From Usnea hakonensis (taxonomy: Eukaryota; Ascomycota; Lecanoromycetes; Lecanorales; Parmeliaceae): DNA of 64,000 nt. Location: positions 113,414-177,413 of the forward strand of contig BLJB01000141.1 of NCBI GenBank assembly GCA_013423325.1, written 5' to 3'. The notes below the pieces were generated by a model, which did no database searches, was not told the origin of the DNA, and saw only the letters and a list, made by a program, of their open reading frames with translations. Of this stretch, positions 22,220-34,092 are shown piece after piece. Position 1 is the first letter of the stretch; each line of letters starts with the position of its first letter. The translations under genes were made by a program, and so were the position numbers.

Positions 22220-23420
22220 GTAAGCGCTGACGAGAGATGATGAGCAGAATATAGCGACTTAGAACGTTTCCAGCCTATAATTCCCGACATGTATCGGAGT
22301 GGTGGCGATTAATAGATCAATCTGGCAGTCTTGATATGAGGTTTGTACGAGTATGAAGAACGAAGCCGAGGCGAATTTGCTGCAGCTCTTTCCAGGGGCC
22401 TCGGGGCTGTGCGGGGTACAACATAGGTACCTACCTACCTAGGTACCTCTAGACTGTCCAGCGGGTATCGCCGCACCTGCCCTATATGTACAGGCTCAAC
22501 GCTGTAGATAGTACCGAGCTTTCCTTTTTCTTTCTCAACAACTACAACATAAAGTAGCGAGGTATTATTCCCATAACCTTAGCAATTCTTCTCGGCCGAC
22601 ATTGTGAGCATGTTTACTGGGGTTTGCAACTGCGGTGGCAGAGCTGACAGTCACGATTCATAAGAGGGATAGGATGGGGGGAAAAGGGTAGGAAATTGAG
22701 GACGGCGGGATGGCAAGGACGTGAGTAGAGCAGCGCATGGGAGCTCAGAGTCGGAATTGACATTTCCGTAAGAAAAGAAAAGGTATGAAACAATGCGCCA
22801 GTGATAACCGTGAGCTCTACTCTACAGCGGAAAACAATCTCAGCCTATCGGAAACAAGATGGCAAGTCAGCAGGCAAGCTAAGAAAAAAAAGAACAAGTA
22901 GCGCCAGTGAACAACAGGCAAGCTACTTAACAACTCCAGAGGAGAAAGCTTTACACAAGGGACTCGTCATGACTGTGATATATATACTCGTGACAGTATC
23001 GCATTTTGTTGCGCCATGATGAGAATGGTGTCAATACGATCGGGGCGGGTCCATTGGATCTGTCAGCAAGAGCCACGAGGAGGAGGAAAGTGTGCAGTCT
23101 GACACGCCAGGTAAGTGTTGTAAAAGTAGGTCATACTTGCTCACACACAGGAGCTGGTACTCAAGTTTCATGTGCCAGGCGTCAATAATCTGTGTGACGG
23201 TTTCAGCAAAACTTGCTGATACGATGGTACGATTAAGCTTAGCTTGCTGAAACCCATCTGCCTTCTTTTCCCTTCTAAGGGAACCTATTTCTAGAGACAT
23301 TTTTCCTTTTTTCTCATGCCTTTCTTCTCATACCATCTTCAAAAATCACAAGATACCCATACCCCCCAACACCGAGCCAAGAACAAATCTACTACAAAAA
23401 TATCTATCATCACTCAAACA
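22220..23420. other. Intergenic, divergent promoter region
   Basis: This lies between the amidohydrolase-like gene (minus) and the first STAND-like gene (plus). It contains a short palindromic cluster at 22423-22448 built from AGGTACCT and repeated ACCT units, of a kind often scattered in fungal genomes. Short frames here show no family features. Confidence 0.5.
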
Positions 23421-24383
23421 ATGGAGCATATGTCTAGCAGCAGGGAGGCCGTTGAGAGATTTGCAGGCCTCAGTCTCGATGAGTCACGGTCTATTTTGGA
23501 AGAAATTGCACCCAAGATCCTTAATGGCGAGTACGGACAGGCACTTGATTTGGCAAACGCTGTGCGAGCAGAATATGACATAACGACCGGAGCGGGATCC
23601 AAATCGTCGCAAGAGGGCACCAAGACAGAGCCATCCGAGCAAAATTCGACGACCAGGAAGTTTACATTCACAGAAGTTCAGCGGTCCTCTCAGGTCTTGG
23701 ATCCAGGAACAATTGGCTTTACTGGCGATACCCCACAAAGCCCCCAAATGACGTCCAGCAAGGCTCATCTCGCCCTACAAGAATGGCTTTCAGCACCCGA
23801 AAGCCGTGTCTTATGGATTTACGGTCCCTCGCACACAAACAAGCCGAGCGATCTGTCTTCAACATCGGCCTTTGTAGTCTCGACGATATACCACGCGAAG
23901 CTCCCTTTGATAGCTTACCAATGTCAGAACTCAGGATCGAGTATGGACACGCTGATTTCCATGGTCTACTCGGTGATCATCCAGCTGGTCTGGCTCCTAC
24001 CTGAGAACTTCTCCACTGATAAAAACTTCGGCTTTGAGCTTTTCAGCTCGCTTGATAGAAGCCGCGAGACGCTTTCTCGGGCGTTGTGTCTGATGGAAGA
24101 CCTTTTCACCCTCGCTCCCCGACTACTCATTGTCATTATTGATGGCATCCAGCTGTGCGAAGATGGGCTGGACAACGAGCGAGGAACCGGCATGTATCTG
24201 GACTTCTTCAGAAAGATTCTAAAGAATAGTGGGAACGATAGGGTTCTGAAGACATTGTTCACAACAGATGGCGTGTGCGACATCCTTTGGCGCAAACTTG
24301 ACCCCCAGGAACAGGTAGATGCCATGAACGAAACAGGAGGGACCGCAGCGCATCGAAGGAAGGGCCGGCACGCGATGGGATAG
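23421..24383 (+). CDS. Degenerate STAND/NACHT-like protein, lone paralogue
   Basis: The frame is open from 23316, but the ATG at 23421 (context aaacaATGG) is the better start and gives 320 aa. The middle reads ALQEWLSAPESRVLWIYGP, where NACHT proteins place the Walker A loop, but the following residues (SHTNKPSD) lack GK[ST]. A Walker B-like strand LLIVIIDGIQLCED comes about 140 residues later. The same plan (W-L-x-x-P-x-S, broken P-loop, FxxSxH or QCQ strand, I-D-G-I) is shared with the genes at 34093 and 41855, so the three are paralogues. The N-terminal 90 residues are helical or acidic and have no recognised domain. The protein ends shortly after a strand equivalent to the paralogues' KLLLT, so it lacks winged-helix and repeat regions. 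It probably does not bind ATP; a partner or decoy role is speculative. Confidence 0.65.
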   Translation: MEHMSSSREAVERFAGLSLDESRSILEEIAPKILNGEYGQALDLANAVRAEYDITTGAGSKSSQEGTKTEPSEQNSTTRKFTFTEVQRSSQVLDPGTIGFTGDTPQSPQMTSSKAHLALQEWLSAPESRVLWIYGPSHTNKPSDLSSTSAFVVSTIYHAKLPLIAYQCQNSGSSMDTLISMVYSVIIQLVWLLPENFSTDKNFGFELFSSLDRSRETLSRALCLMEDLFTLAPRLLIVIIDGIQLCEDGLDNERGTGMYLDFFRKILKNSGNDRVLKTLFTTDGVCDILWRKLDPQEQVDAMNETGGTAAHRRKGRHAMG

Positions 24384-25617
24384 ATGCTTGAAACAGCCAA
24401 CCACATGCCAGCAGTATTATTGCTGCGGACCAGACTCCGGAGAATGGTGTTGATTTAATGAGCTGGTGTCCCGGTGACATAGCAATAGCGATTAGCTTGC
24501 CTTTGGAAAGATTACAATCCTATCCTTCGCCTGCCAGTCAGAGAGCCGGGCCCCGCCAATGACGACAAGACTCGTACCTTATACGCCATCAACCAAACCA
24601 TCATCGCCACGCCTTCCACCGCGACTATATATCCCCACAAGCCCGTCCCCCTAATCCCCTAGCCATACTTCCCTAACAAATACATACCACCCCACAACAT
24701 CCATCAAAGTCACAGAAACTCAAACCCCATACCCCTCCCCACTCTCCCCACCCCCACCCCCCTCTTCACCCCAAAACACCTCACACATACGCCCCCCCCC
24801 CTCCCCTCCAGCACCCCAGCCCTCCCATCCCCCAAATCACATCCCCCATTCCTCACCTAAACTACATCCCTCCTCCCCACCCCTCCAAAGCAAATCCAAG
24901 TCCAACAAACCTCCCCTCCCCTTCAAAAAATCCTACACCCATCCATCCATCACCCTCCCCCACCCTTCACACTCTTTCCCCGCGCTCGAGAATAAGCACC
25001 CGCGTCAAAGTATCAGCATACTCACTCGCTCACTCACTTCCTCTCCCCCTTCCCCCCTTCCCCCCTTGGCAAATAATTAATATAACATACATACATACCC
25101 CCCCTAGCCCCATTAGCTAGCGAATAAGAAAGAAAGAAGCCCACACACACACTTACGACACGATACGTTCGTCGTTATATTATTATGTCTCAGTGGATTC
25201 ATTACTGCACTGCTGCTATTGCTATTGCTATTGCTATGCGCTACATCATGATGTGAATGATATGATATGAGTTTTTCTTTCTGCTGGGGAGGGGGGGGGG
25301 TCGAGGAGGGGGTGCTAGGGGGGAGAAAATGGGGGAGTAAGTATTAGGGGGAGATAGATGATGATGAGGGGGAGGAGGGGAAGGGGTGCTGGACTGGGAG
25401 GGGGGAAGGGGGGGAGGGAAGGGGGGGGGGGGGGGGGGGGGGGGAGGGGGGGGGGGGGGGGGGGGAGGGTAGAGATGTGATGGTGGTGATGGGATGGGAT
25501 GGGATATTATAGTACTTTGCCCCCGAGATGAGTATGATGGGTCTATGAGGGATTATATCCTTTACAGATATCCGTCTTATTTATTGTACTTAACCTCTAA
25601 AGATAATGGCACAACAC
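24384..25617. repeat. Low-complexity C-rich then G-rich tract
   Basis: From 24,600 to 25,070 the plus strand is C-rich with long CCCC runs. At 25,280-25,470 it flips to G-rich and ends in two almost pure G-runs (25421-25444 and 25446-25465). No gene is visible. The G-runs are places where assembly length is unreliable and where G-quadruplex folding is possible. Confidence 0.75.
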
Positions 25618-27130
25618 CTACAGCACGCGCCCCACCCCCTTCGTACCCGCACTTCCCCCCGCATCCCCCATTCCCCGCACCCCTCGCTCCTCCCCTCCAA
25701 CCCCACACCCCGCACTATCCGGCAGCGAATCCCCCCCCTCAGACTCCTTCAACCCATCCCTATGACCCACACCCGGCACCGAATCAGGTAACCGGCACAT
25801 CCGACCCCCAGAGCCACGTGAGATCCTACTACCCCGTGACCCAGCACTATTATTACTACGGCGGGAGCCAAGAGTTGCAAGACTATAGACGCTTCGAAAG
25901 ATGCTTTGAATTTTTTGGGAGCTGAGGAGGGCGTACTGGACTGGTAGACAGGCGGCGATGAGACCGAGGCCGGCTTCGAGGAGTGAGAAATAGGATGTTA
26001 GAGTGGTGATGTCTTGGGGAGAGATGTCAGTGAGTAGGAAAGGTAAAGGGGTGAGGAGGGTATACATTCGAAGTCGGCGTCTGGGTCGAATTGGACTGTG
26101 GTGGGGTTAGTAGGGGGGGAATGAGGATGTAGAAGGAGTGGCGGACCTGTGAGAGCTTTATAGTAGATGACCATGCGGATAATTGACATCGCAATGGTAC
26201 TTTTGATGCATTAGCTCCCAATTTCCCAGCTGCGGCGAACCCAGACTTACATCGCCCCGAGCCCAAACACGCCAGTAATGGCAAATTTACGACGAGTTGG
26301 CAAATGCAGCTTCCATATCTGCCGACCCGTCAATCATCTACGGCGGGACCTCACAGGTTTGATTCTATACCTCAGGTATCGGAAGGACGATGGTCAACAC
26401 ATCGGTAATAACGTCCGAGATAGCATAGCCGAGATGGACAGGCTTGGTCGGAAGACACTCATCCTTCTCCGTCGTAGAGCTAGTCCAGTACGCCTTGAAA
26501 TTCGTCCCGCAGAGGAAGAGCAATGTGAAGAAATAGCCAATCGTCCACGCGGTAACGATAGCCATCATGGACCAATTCGCCCAGCGAAAGCCTCGCGCGG
26601 CACGATTGGCAAATACTCGCCGATAGAGAAGTAGGAAGCTCAATTTGATGCAGCCTAGTGCTGGTACTTGAATGAGCTCACCGGGCCAACCGGCCTGATG
26701 CTGTCAGCCTAAGTTGTGGGAGAGATGAATTGGTACGGTACCCACAACGTTGGCATCCGGATGGCCGCGCCCCGCATCTCCCTCAGAGCTTGGATAGCCA
26801 ATTCCTTTCAACTTGGTTTCTAGTCACAATGAGACTTCTGTCACGATGGTTGAACAGGATCTCGAACCTGCGATAAGAGTGATAGCCATCCCGACCACGA
26901 AAAGCTACCGCTCAACATAAGCCCTGTTCTTTGGAGTGAATAGTCTTAATTAGGCTATTGAGACTTACGAGAGCTGCTGCGACGGCCAAATCGTCCAGTC
27001 CAAGGCTGGATCCTGAGACTTTCCGAGCGTAAAAGCGCAAAAAGACCATCACTGAGCAGAAGAAGATAAGGATCGCTCCCTCGGCAATGACGAGTGGGGC
27101 ATGGACTCGAATATCTTGAATAGCGGTCAT
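25618..27130 (-). CDS. Fungal rhodopsin-type (PTH11-like) 7TM protein, eight exons
   Basis: The model is join(27130..26969, 26904..26868, 26819..26737, 26694..26371, 26318..26251, 26199..26147, 26095..26066, 26012..25618), 383 aa. The seven introns are 42-64 nt and every phase closes. The protein has the family layout: short outside N terminus, TM1 ending in FLRFYARK, SSLGLDDLAVAAA, then GELIQVPALGCIKLSFLLLY with the YRRVF motif. The exons that follow read FRWANWSMMAIVTAWTIGYF, then a cysteine pair with DECLPT, DVLTIVLPIPEIWKL and LEAGLGLIAACLP. A cytosolic Ser/Gly-rich tail ends the protein. Fung_rhodopsin and PTH11-like proteins are surface receptors, some needed for host sensing in plant pathogens; there is no CFEM domain here. 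Ligand and G-protein partner are unknown. Two very short exons (37 and 30 nt) would defeat simple frame scanning. The last exon turns sharply G-rich. Confidence 0.88.
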
Positions 27131-27866
27131 GATTTCCGAACGTCTCCTCACTGATAGTTACGGATTGTTCAGTCCAAGATTTGAAGAGAGTCTGTGCAAT
27201 CAAGAATACTCCAACAACAACCATAAATACGAACAGGCTTCGGAACGGAGGAGAAGAGAATTCCACAGGTCATAGAATCAGACTGGTCCTTATTGATTGC
27301 GTTCGACAGTAACAACCCAAAATACTGCTGCAGACGATTTGATTGTATTCATGAATCGGAGGAGCGTTCCAGTAATCACAGAAGGATGGCGGTGGGATTG
27401 GATGAGCACATATCCATGCCGGCACTTACAATCGGAACAACTCAAATTGTAAACACATGTAATGGTTCGTCTATGATCAAACACGGAAATCATTCATAAG
27501 CCGACCAGAATAACGTTCAACCTCAGGGTTTCTACGCCGCAGGAAGTTAGTGTCAGTTTTGCGTTTGCATCTTTCTCAACCAAGGTTCATTCCTTCGCTT
27601 CCGCGCGTTGCTGATATAGGAAGGTCCGGAAGCACGAGCCCCGCAGGTGTGATTCATGTGCATCCAAGATACAGACCACTACTCCTGCTTGTGAATTTGT
27701 CGTGCATGGAGTTCCATGACTTGCCGGTCATTTTATTCCGCTCATCCTCTCGCGCTTGTTCTCTCTTGATTGGGCAAATTCGAACCGCCAACTCTTCTCG
27801 AGCTTTTTTTCTAATAGGGCACAGTTCGGGGCTGGCACTTGCCTTGTTGTCTCCTCACTATTGGTA
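27131..27866. other. Divergent promoter region, rhodopsin / monooxygenase
   Basis: The rhodopsin-type gene (minus) and the flavin monooxygenase gene (plus) face away from each other across these 736 bases, so their promoters are shared or adjacent. I see no further gene. Several plus-strand frames occur but none has family features. Confidence 0.5.
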
Positions 27867-29769
27867 ATGGAACATCCTCAATTAGATGTTGCCATCATAG
27901 GGGCCGGTACGTCTTGCTGTATAAGAGCGCCTTTCACAGTCTTAACCCATGCTCAAAAATGTCGTTGATATAGGGCTAAGCGGCATCGCCTTTGCCCGCT
28001 TCTACCTCGATACACACCCCGAGTGTCGGCTCATGATTTTCGAAAAGGATGGGTGCATTGGTGGGGTATGGAGCGCGGGTAGGTACGTGTGTACCGATGC
28101 AACGGTCACAGTGGCGCGCACCTAGCTAACCTCATTGAATCTTGCTTAGAGAGAGTGTTTGATGCATTTTGGTCACAAAGCCCATTGCGCATGACTTCGT
28201 TTTCGGATGTTGCTCTTCAAATCCCTAAAGATGCTCCTAATATATTCGATACTTTTGAAGCCAAATATGTTACCCAGTACCTTGAGGAATACGTTGATAG
28301 TCATGTGTACAATGGCAGTCCACTACGGAGCCGAATCCGGCTTAATTCAGGGATTCGTAGTATCGAAAAGAGCAGTGGCGGGTGGATTTTGCATACCGAC
28401 GGACCACTTCCTGAGAACTTCCAATCTGCTAGATTGGCGGTGGCATCGGGTTTGACTTCGTCGCCCGTGATGCCTAGATTGCTCAGTAGCCTTGACTGGA
28501 AGGTGCCAATGTTGCACCACCGAGAATTTGGCGTCCACTCGAAAAAGATACTGGCAGGGTCGTCACCTTGCAAGAACATTACAGTCCTCGGTGGAGGTAA
28601 GTCTGCAGCAGACATAGTCTACGCCTCGATTAAAGCCGAGAAAAAGGTCAATTGGATCATTCGAAGATCCGGTGAAGGGCCTGGGATCTTCATGAATCCT
28701 GCAACAAGCGGTAGGTATAAGAACAACGCTGAAGCGGGCGCAACGCAGAGAGCTACGCTGCTGAACCCTTCTGGCTTTCATCTCATGCCTGAGTGGGCAC
28801 AAATGCTGCACAAGTCGGTCTCGGAAAGGGAGAGTCTAGACTCGAAACTGTTTGCGGCTGATCGTCGCTATAAGGCATGGGCTAATTATAGGGAAAGAGA
28901 AGGGGCTTTGTCCGGCTTTCGCGACCTGGAGCCAACGGCTTCGTGAGCTCTGTCCTAATACCCGCAGAGAAAATTGCGCTGATCTCAAACGAGCTAGATT
29001 TTTCTGGGTGAACGGACCAGTCGGGATGATCCAGCAAGCCGACTTCTGGGATCTTGTTAGCCAGAAAGTGAATATTTATCGTAGCGAACTGTCAGCTACG
29101 ACCCCAGAATCGATCATCTTAGACGATGGAAGAGAGGTACCCACGGATACGCTCCTCTGCGGGACAGGTTGGGATACTTCTTACCCCTTCTTGTCCTCCG
29201 AACAAGCCACCGAACTTGGTCTACCTCACAATCCCTGCGCGGATCCGGAAGAAGAACAGCAGAGCTGGAAGGATTCTATGGACGCGGCGGACCAACAGAT
29301 ATTGAAAGAGTATCCTATTCTCACAAGCCCACCTCCTGAATGCAAGCCAATTGGCGGTGCCAATCTGACACCGGCAAGACTTTACCGCGGCATAGCATCC
29401 TTGACAAATTCTTCAATCATCTTCCTTGGGCGGGCTCGGGTCTCCAACAACTTTCTGGGCGCCGAAGCACAAGCTATCTGGGCGACCGCATATTGGGATG
29501 GACACGTAACCCTGCCGCCCTTCAAGCAAGCCCAGCGCGAGGTTGCGTACATGAATACTTTCTCTAGACGACGATACCCGTCACGAGGCGTAGATGGGAT
29601 CAACTTCCACGCAGATCTGCTTTGGTATACGGACACATTGGTGTCAGAGGCTGGCTTGACATCTCATCGCAAGGGTTGGTGGGAGGACTCTGAGGAACCA
29701 TGTCTTGCGAGCGATTTCAGAGATTGCAAGGACGAATATATTGCAAAGTACATCAAGCAAGATAAGTGA
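27867..29769 (+). CDS. Flavin-containing (class B type) monooxygenase
   Basis: The model is join(27867..27906, 27974..28078, 28150..28942, 28998..29769), 569 aa, with introns of 67, 71, 55 nt. Exon 1 holds only 40 bases, and splicing to exon 2 rebuilds the FAD-binding loop GAGLSG (residues 12-17). VFDAFWSQSPLRMTSFSD follows. A motif like the FMO/BVMO fingerprint is present (HHREFGVHSKK), then a second dinucleotide loop LGGGKSAAD for NADPH near residue 193. The third splice joins FRDLEPTAS to FFWVNGPVGMIQ, a block common in this family. These enzymes add one oxygen to N, S or carbonyl carbon centres using NADPH; substrate and product are unknown. With the P450 1.5 kb away it may belong to a small metabolic cluster, although no polyketide, peptide or terpene backbone gene is present in the window. 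Confidence 0.9.
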
Positions 29770-31310
29770 ACAAGTATGAGGTCCAGTCCAGAAACTGGTC
29801 ACTTTGAGAAGATGGTTTGCCAAGCATTCACCTCTTGGCGCCCATTACGTGAGACGCTAAAAGTTCCTTGGTCTCAAATCTTAGTGTACTCGTTCTTCCC
29901 AATTACTGTATTTCTCTGACAAACATGGCCAAGTCTCTGGAGATTTATTTCTCTGCCATCTAATTCTCAGAGATGGAGCAGATTTCTACTTGATATTTGA
30001 CCATTTCAGGTACACATGCAGATCCGGAAATGCTCTTTTGTCCGCCTTCTTTTTGGCGCAGGGCAAAACGGGGCACAGGAAATATATTCCGTGCATATCG
30101 GCCAGATTTCAATTGTTGTCCGTGCATTAGCGACCATCCAATCGGACTAGAATTCAAGACCACCATCTTCCAAATCGTGCAGAATGCGGGCCCTTAGAGG
30201 CAGGTGGTTTATGCCATTGAGAGAACTCTGTTGTAACCATGAGCATCTTCTTCCAACACTCCTTCAATATCTTGTGATAATGATTTGCAGTGGAGACATA
30301 AGCATTGCATGAATACCACAATCACCTACCAGCTGATCTGCTCGAGCTTCGAAATCTGGTATTAATCTTTTAGATACTCGGCTGGTACCCTTTCCATAAT
30401 TGAGGCAAGACTAGTCGACAGCATATCTCACCCCATCTCACACACCTATTCACTCCTACCTCCCTCATCACCGCCCTTCCCGCTACCTAAAGTCCTCAGG
30501 GCCACAAAGACTGACAGCTTTCCATATCGCCAGGTGCTGCCATAACCGTAATCGATCGAATGCAATATGAAGGTACGGAAGTCGGCAATGCTGTTGAATT
30601 AGTAGAAATCGTGGTTGGTGGTCGGCTGTATTTGGTTCTTCGCCACAGTGGGAGTGAATCACATTTTCAAACATCGAATCGTTCGTGTCATCCGATATTT
30701 CGGACCCATGGACAGGAATGTAAACTTTCAGACATGACCAGAACGGAGAACACAGTACCATAAAAATTGCACCTAATCTTCAGTCAATATATCTCTGCCA
30801 GAATCATTACTATCTCGTCAATTTTCCGCCAATGCCTCATAAGGCCATTTCAAAGCCATCGCAGCCATTACAAGCAATGCACTCGTCCGCTCTTGCGAAC
30901 TCACTTATAATACTTATCAGAAGCTATCTTTCCGAGATTTCAGCCGTTACAGAAGTCATACTACCTAAGATAAGAAAATCTCATCCCTAAAAGGCGATCA
31001 TAGAGACTCTTAGAATTTATTTCGCGAGGTCGTATAATATATTTTAAAGTAATGAAAGGTTTGTCTTTAGTTTTAAGGATGTTACCCAGGTAAGAGTGCG
31101 ATTTGAATAATGAAGCCGAAATTATGGTCGTTATGTCGTGTTCGTGAATGTGAGGGGGTTCATTTTGGTGTAGTTGAATGGGGACTTTCCCCCAGTCCAG
31201 ATGAAAAAACATCAAAGTCCTGAACCGCAAGAGTTCTGCTTCCAAAAACTATTCAATTCCCGACCACCATCGCGTAAAAGACCTTCCAAAACACCTACTC
31301 CCCGCCCCGT
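29770..31310. other. Intergenic between convergent FMO and P450 genes
   Basis: No supported gene. The longest frame (minus 30761..30483, 92 codons) has no recognisable feature. Base composition is moderate and no repeat stands out. Confidence 0.5.
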
Positions 31311-32989
31311 TCACTCCCTCGCCACACCAACCTTAACCTTCAAATGCCCCCTAAACACCACCGTAAAGAAGTCCTTCCACTCCATATCCCACTCACTCGT
31401 CTCAAACAACTCCAAATCGAATCGCCGAAACAGATGCGCGATGACGAGATACAGCTCCGCATACGCGAGATTCATACCCGGACAGCTTCTCGAACCGCGC
31501 GAGAAGCTCGTCATGTTCTTTTCTAGTTCGGTCACATCGGTGGCGAGCCAGCGCTCTGGGGTGAATGTGAAGGGGTCGGTGAAGACGGTGGGGTTGTTGT
31601 TGAAGAGGTAGTTACTGCAGGATACTATTGTCTGTGGAAGAATTCAGTGTGAGAGAGGGTGGCTGTATAGGTAATTACGTACTCCAGGAGGGATCGAGTG
31701 GCCACAGAATATCGCTCCTGTCGATGGTACGACTCTAGGTAAGCGGCCCGGTGCACCATAGGACATGCGAATGCTTTCTTTGATGACACCTCGCTTTGAC
31801 CCGATGGTTATTACCGTTTGCAGAAATCGTCTTGAAGTCGACTTACAAGATAAGGCAGCTTCTCGAGAGAAGCCCAATCAGCCGTCGTAGTCACTGTTTG
31901 CATCGTGCTGCGAAGTTCTGCTCTCAACTCGTTCATGACATGCGGATTTCTGAGAACCTCAAAAACGGCCACGCTCAGAGCAGCCGCTGTTGTATCCGTA
32001 CCTGCCAAAAGCATCAAGAAGGCATCTGAGGTGAGTTCTTTTGTCGAAGGAGTGTATTGCCCCTTTTCTGTGTCGGGATTCAATGCCGCGTCAAACATTG
32101 TTGGCGCGTGCCCACTTCCAGACCGAGTTTGAAGATTGATTATTCGTTTTTGACATACCTGTAATCCCTGTATGAGCCTCGATGATACTAGACAGCATGG
32201 AAATCTACTACTCACGCTGACGCACCACTGCGTGAGTGCCAGTGGCTCCATGTATTTCTTCAAGATTCTTGTTGGCATCATCTCCATAACCCTTGCCATC
32301 ATTGTGAAAGCCTTGGGAAAGTAAAAGATATACTGCGAAGTTCTGACGAATTCTGCCATGGCCCGGATGAAGGGTGCCTGGAAGTCCGGGGAGTCCAGCA
32401 CGCCCAGTGGATCTTGGTAGACGAAGTTCATGGTGGTATCGGCGGTCAAACATCGAAAGCCCATGGAGAGATCAACTACCTTAGTCTCCTGGGCAGCTTT
32501 TTGCAGTATGTCAAGGAATTTGGCGACCATGGTCTGGATTGATGTCTCTGCCCGTCGGACCGCCTCTTTCGAAAATGCGGGACTGTACATGCTCTTCCGT
32601 GCCATTGCAGATTTGGTGTCGGGGATATTCAAGAGTGTACCAGGTAAGGCGGGGTTGGTATAAAAGGAAGGGTCTTTATCGAATTTGGTACCGATCTTGA
32701 ATATCTGGTTGAATGCGTCCATGTCGTAGATGTGCAGCTGATTTGGCCACGGCCGCACGACTGGGCCATATCGCTCATGCAGTTTTCGTATCTCTTCGAC
32801 ATAGGAGTGGTCGGTCAAGAGGTCAAAGTAACCACCGTACAGATTGGAAATAGCAGCACCTTTTGGACCTGGAAACTTGGAAAGAGGATGGAATGTCAAT
32901 CTGTACACATATTTACATATCAAATAAGCTAAGAGCAAGATTACACTGCATAAGAACAGCGATGGTAGAGAGATATCTCTCATAGCCAT
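31311..32989 (-). CDS. Cytochrome P450 monooxygenase, four exons
   Basis: The model is join(32989..32216, 32158..31847, 31793..31683, 31631..31311), 505 aa. The first intron (57 nt, donor gtgagt, acceptor ttacag) has no stop and keeps the frame, so an unspliced reading is also open; splicing yields the expected WCVSVCQKRI block. The ATG at 32989 opens onto a membrane anchor (SLPSLFLCSVILLLAYLIC), then the proline hinge FHPLSKFPGPKG. The I-helix oxygen-binding motif AGTDTT is at about 310-315, the ExxR pair ESIR at 368-371, FTPERW at about 422-427, and the haem-binding loop FSRGSRSCPG at 442-451 with the Cys ligand at 449. The protein sits on the cytosolic face of the ER. Its N-terminal wording is reminiscent of trichodiene-oxygenase-like CYP families, but the substrate is not determinable. 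It is convergent with the flavin monooxygenase. Confidence 0.93.
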
Positions 32990-34092
32990 TATCCAGAAGT
33001 CAGAGCGACGAAGCAATGGATAGTATAGGGAATAGCATCGATTTTCAGGGTCAAGAGGAAACAAGCTACAACGGAAGATCGCGGACACAATAAGACGTTA
33101 ATGCATGTTAACAACAAGCGCGGACAGTACGTCCTGGCTATTGATTAGTCTTCTGCGGGGTTTAGACTACCCCTGGGGGAACGTCTGTTTTCGTAGCAAG
33201 GTCCGCGTGACACCAACGTCCACTTAGCAACATCAATCATCAACATGCATGCAACAGAATAGATCCCTGCGCGTGAATCCTTGCAAATCAAATCCTTGCA
33301 ACGGGTACAAATGAAACAATCCTAGTGGTAGGGAAGGTGTCATAAGCACTAAACAGAGCGCACAGGGAAGGAACCAAAATCCTTCAATATGGTAGATCAA
33401 AAGATTACTGAACCCTAACACCCGAGAGGACGTTATTGCTAATGTGGACAAACACACCCTGCCAGCATCTAAAAAGCTAGCAACAAATCGTTCAAGACAA
33501 TGCAATCACTGGAGCACCATGGAAGACATAGCACATGAGCAATTTCACTAGACAGCGGCTGCTATCGTGGCCGCTACTATCCGCTTCGCTCGTGAGGTAT
33601 TCCAGCTTGTTCAAGGGATCGGAAGATTCGCATTTGATCAAGATTGAGGAGTATACTTATGCTCGCTGGTTTGGTAGCTCATGATGCCCATTCGATAGGA
33701 GCCGTCTGCTCCAGCGGACCCCGTCCCATTGAGTTGGATTGTTGCTGGCCGTTGGCGTGCGAGGTCGCCCGAATCCGCACAATATAGGTGGTCACACAGA
33801 TGAATAGTCTTGTCTTACCTACATGGTTTGATGAAGATCTCTGTTACCGAGGCTTCGACAATTGATCATAGTAGGATTGGCACTTCCCTGCGGAGGATCG
33901 TTAGGTTAGCGTCCCGCGATTGATTAGCGCTTTTTAAAGAGTGGTCTGCCATTCAATGCAAAGGTTAAAGAACATGGGGTAGAAAAAGGATAAATTATAG
34001 TCAGACATAAAGTTGTTAGTAATACGTGAATCCTACTCTTCGTCAACCTTCCCAATCTGATATCATCAAGCTGCTTTCCAGGAGATCCGCAC
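32990..34092. other. Intergenic, P450 promoter side
   Basis: This region holds the P450 5' flank and, at its far end, the 3' flank of the STAND-like gene at 34093. No gene is seen. Confidence 0.5.

Noticed and set aside
25494..25925. Plus-strand proline- and tyrosine-rich frame of 143 codons
   Set aside because: It is the antisense shadow of the last exon of the rhodopsin-type gene, whose eight-exon model closes in phase.
26845..26875. tRNA T-loop-like wording (GGTTCGAGATCC on the minus strand)
   Set aside because: It lies inside an intron of the rhodopsin-type gene, and no acceptor stem, D-arm or anticodon arm can be drawn around it.
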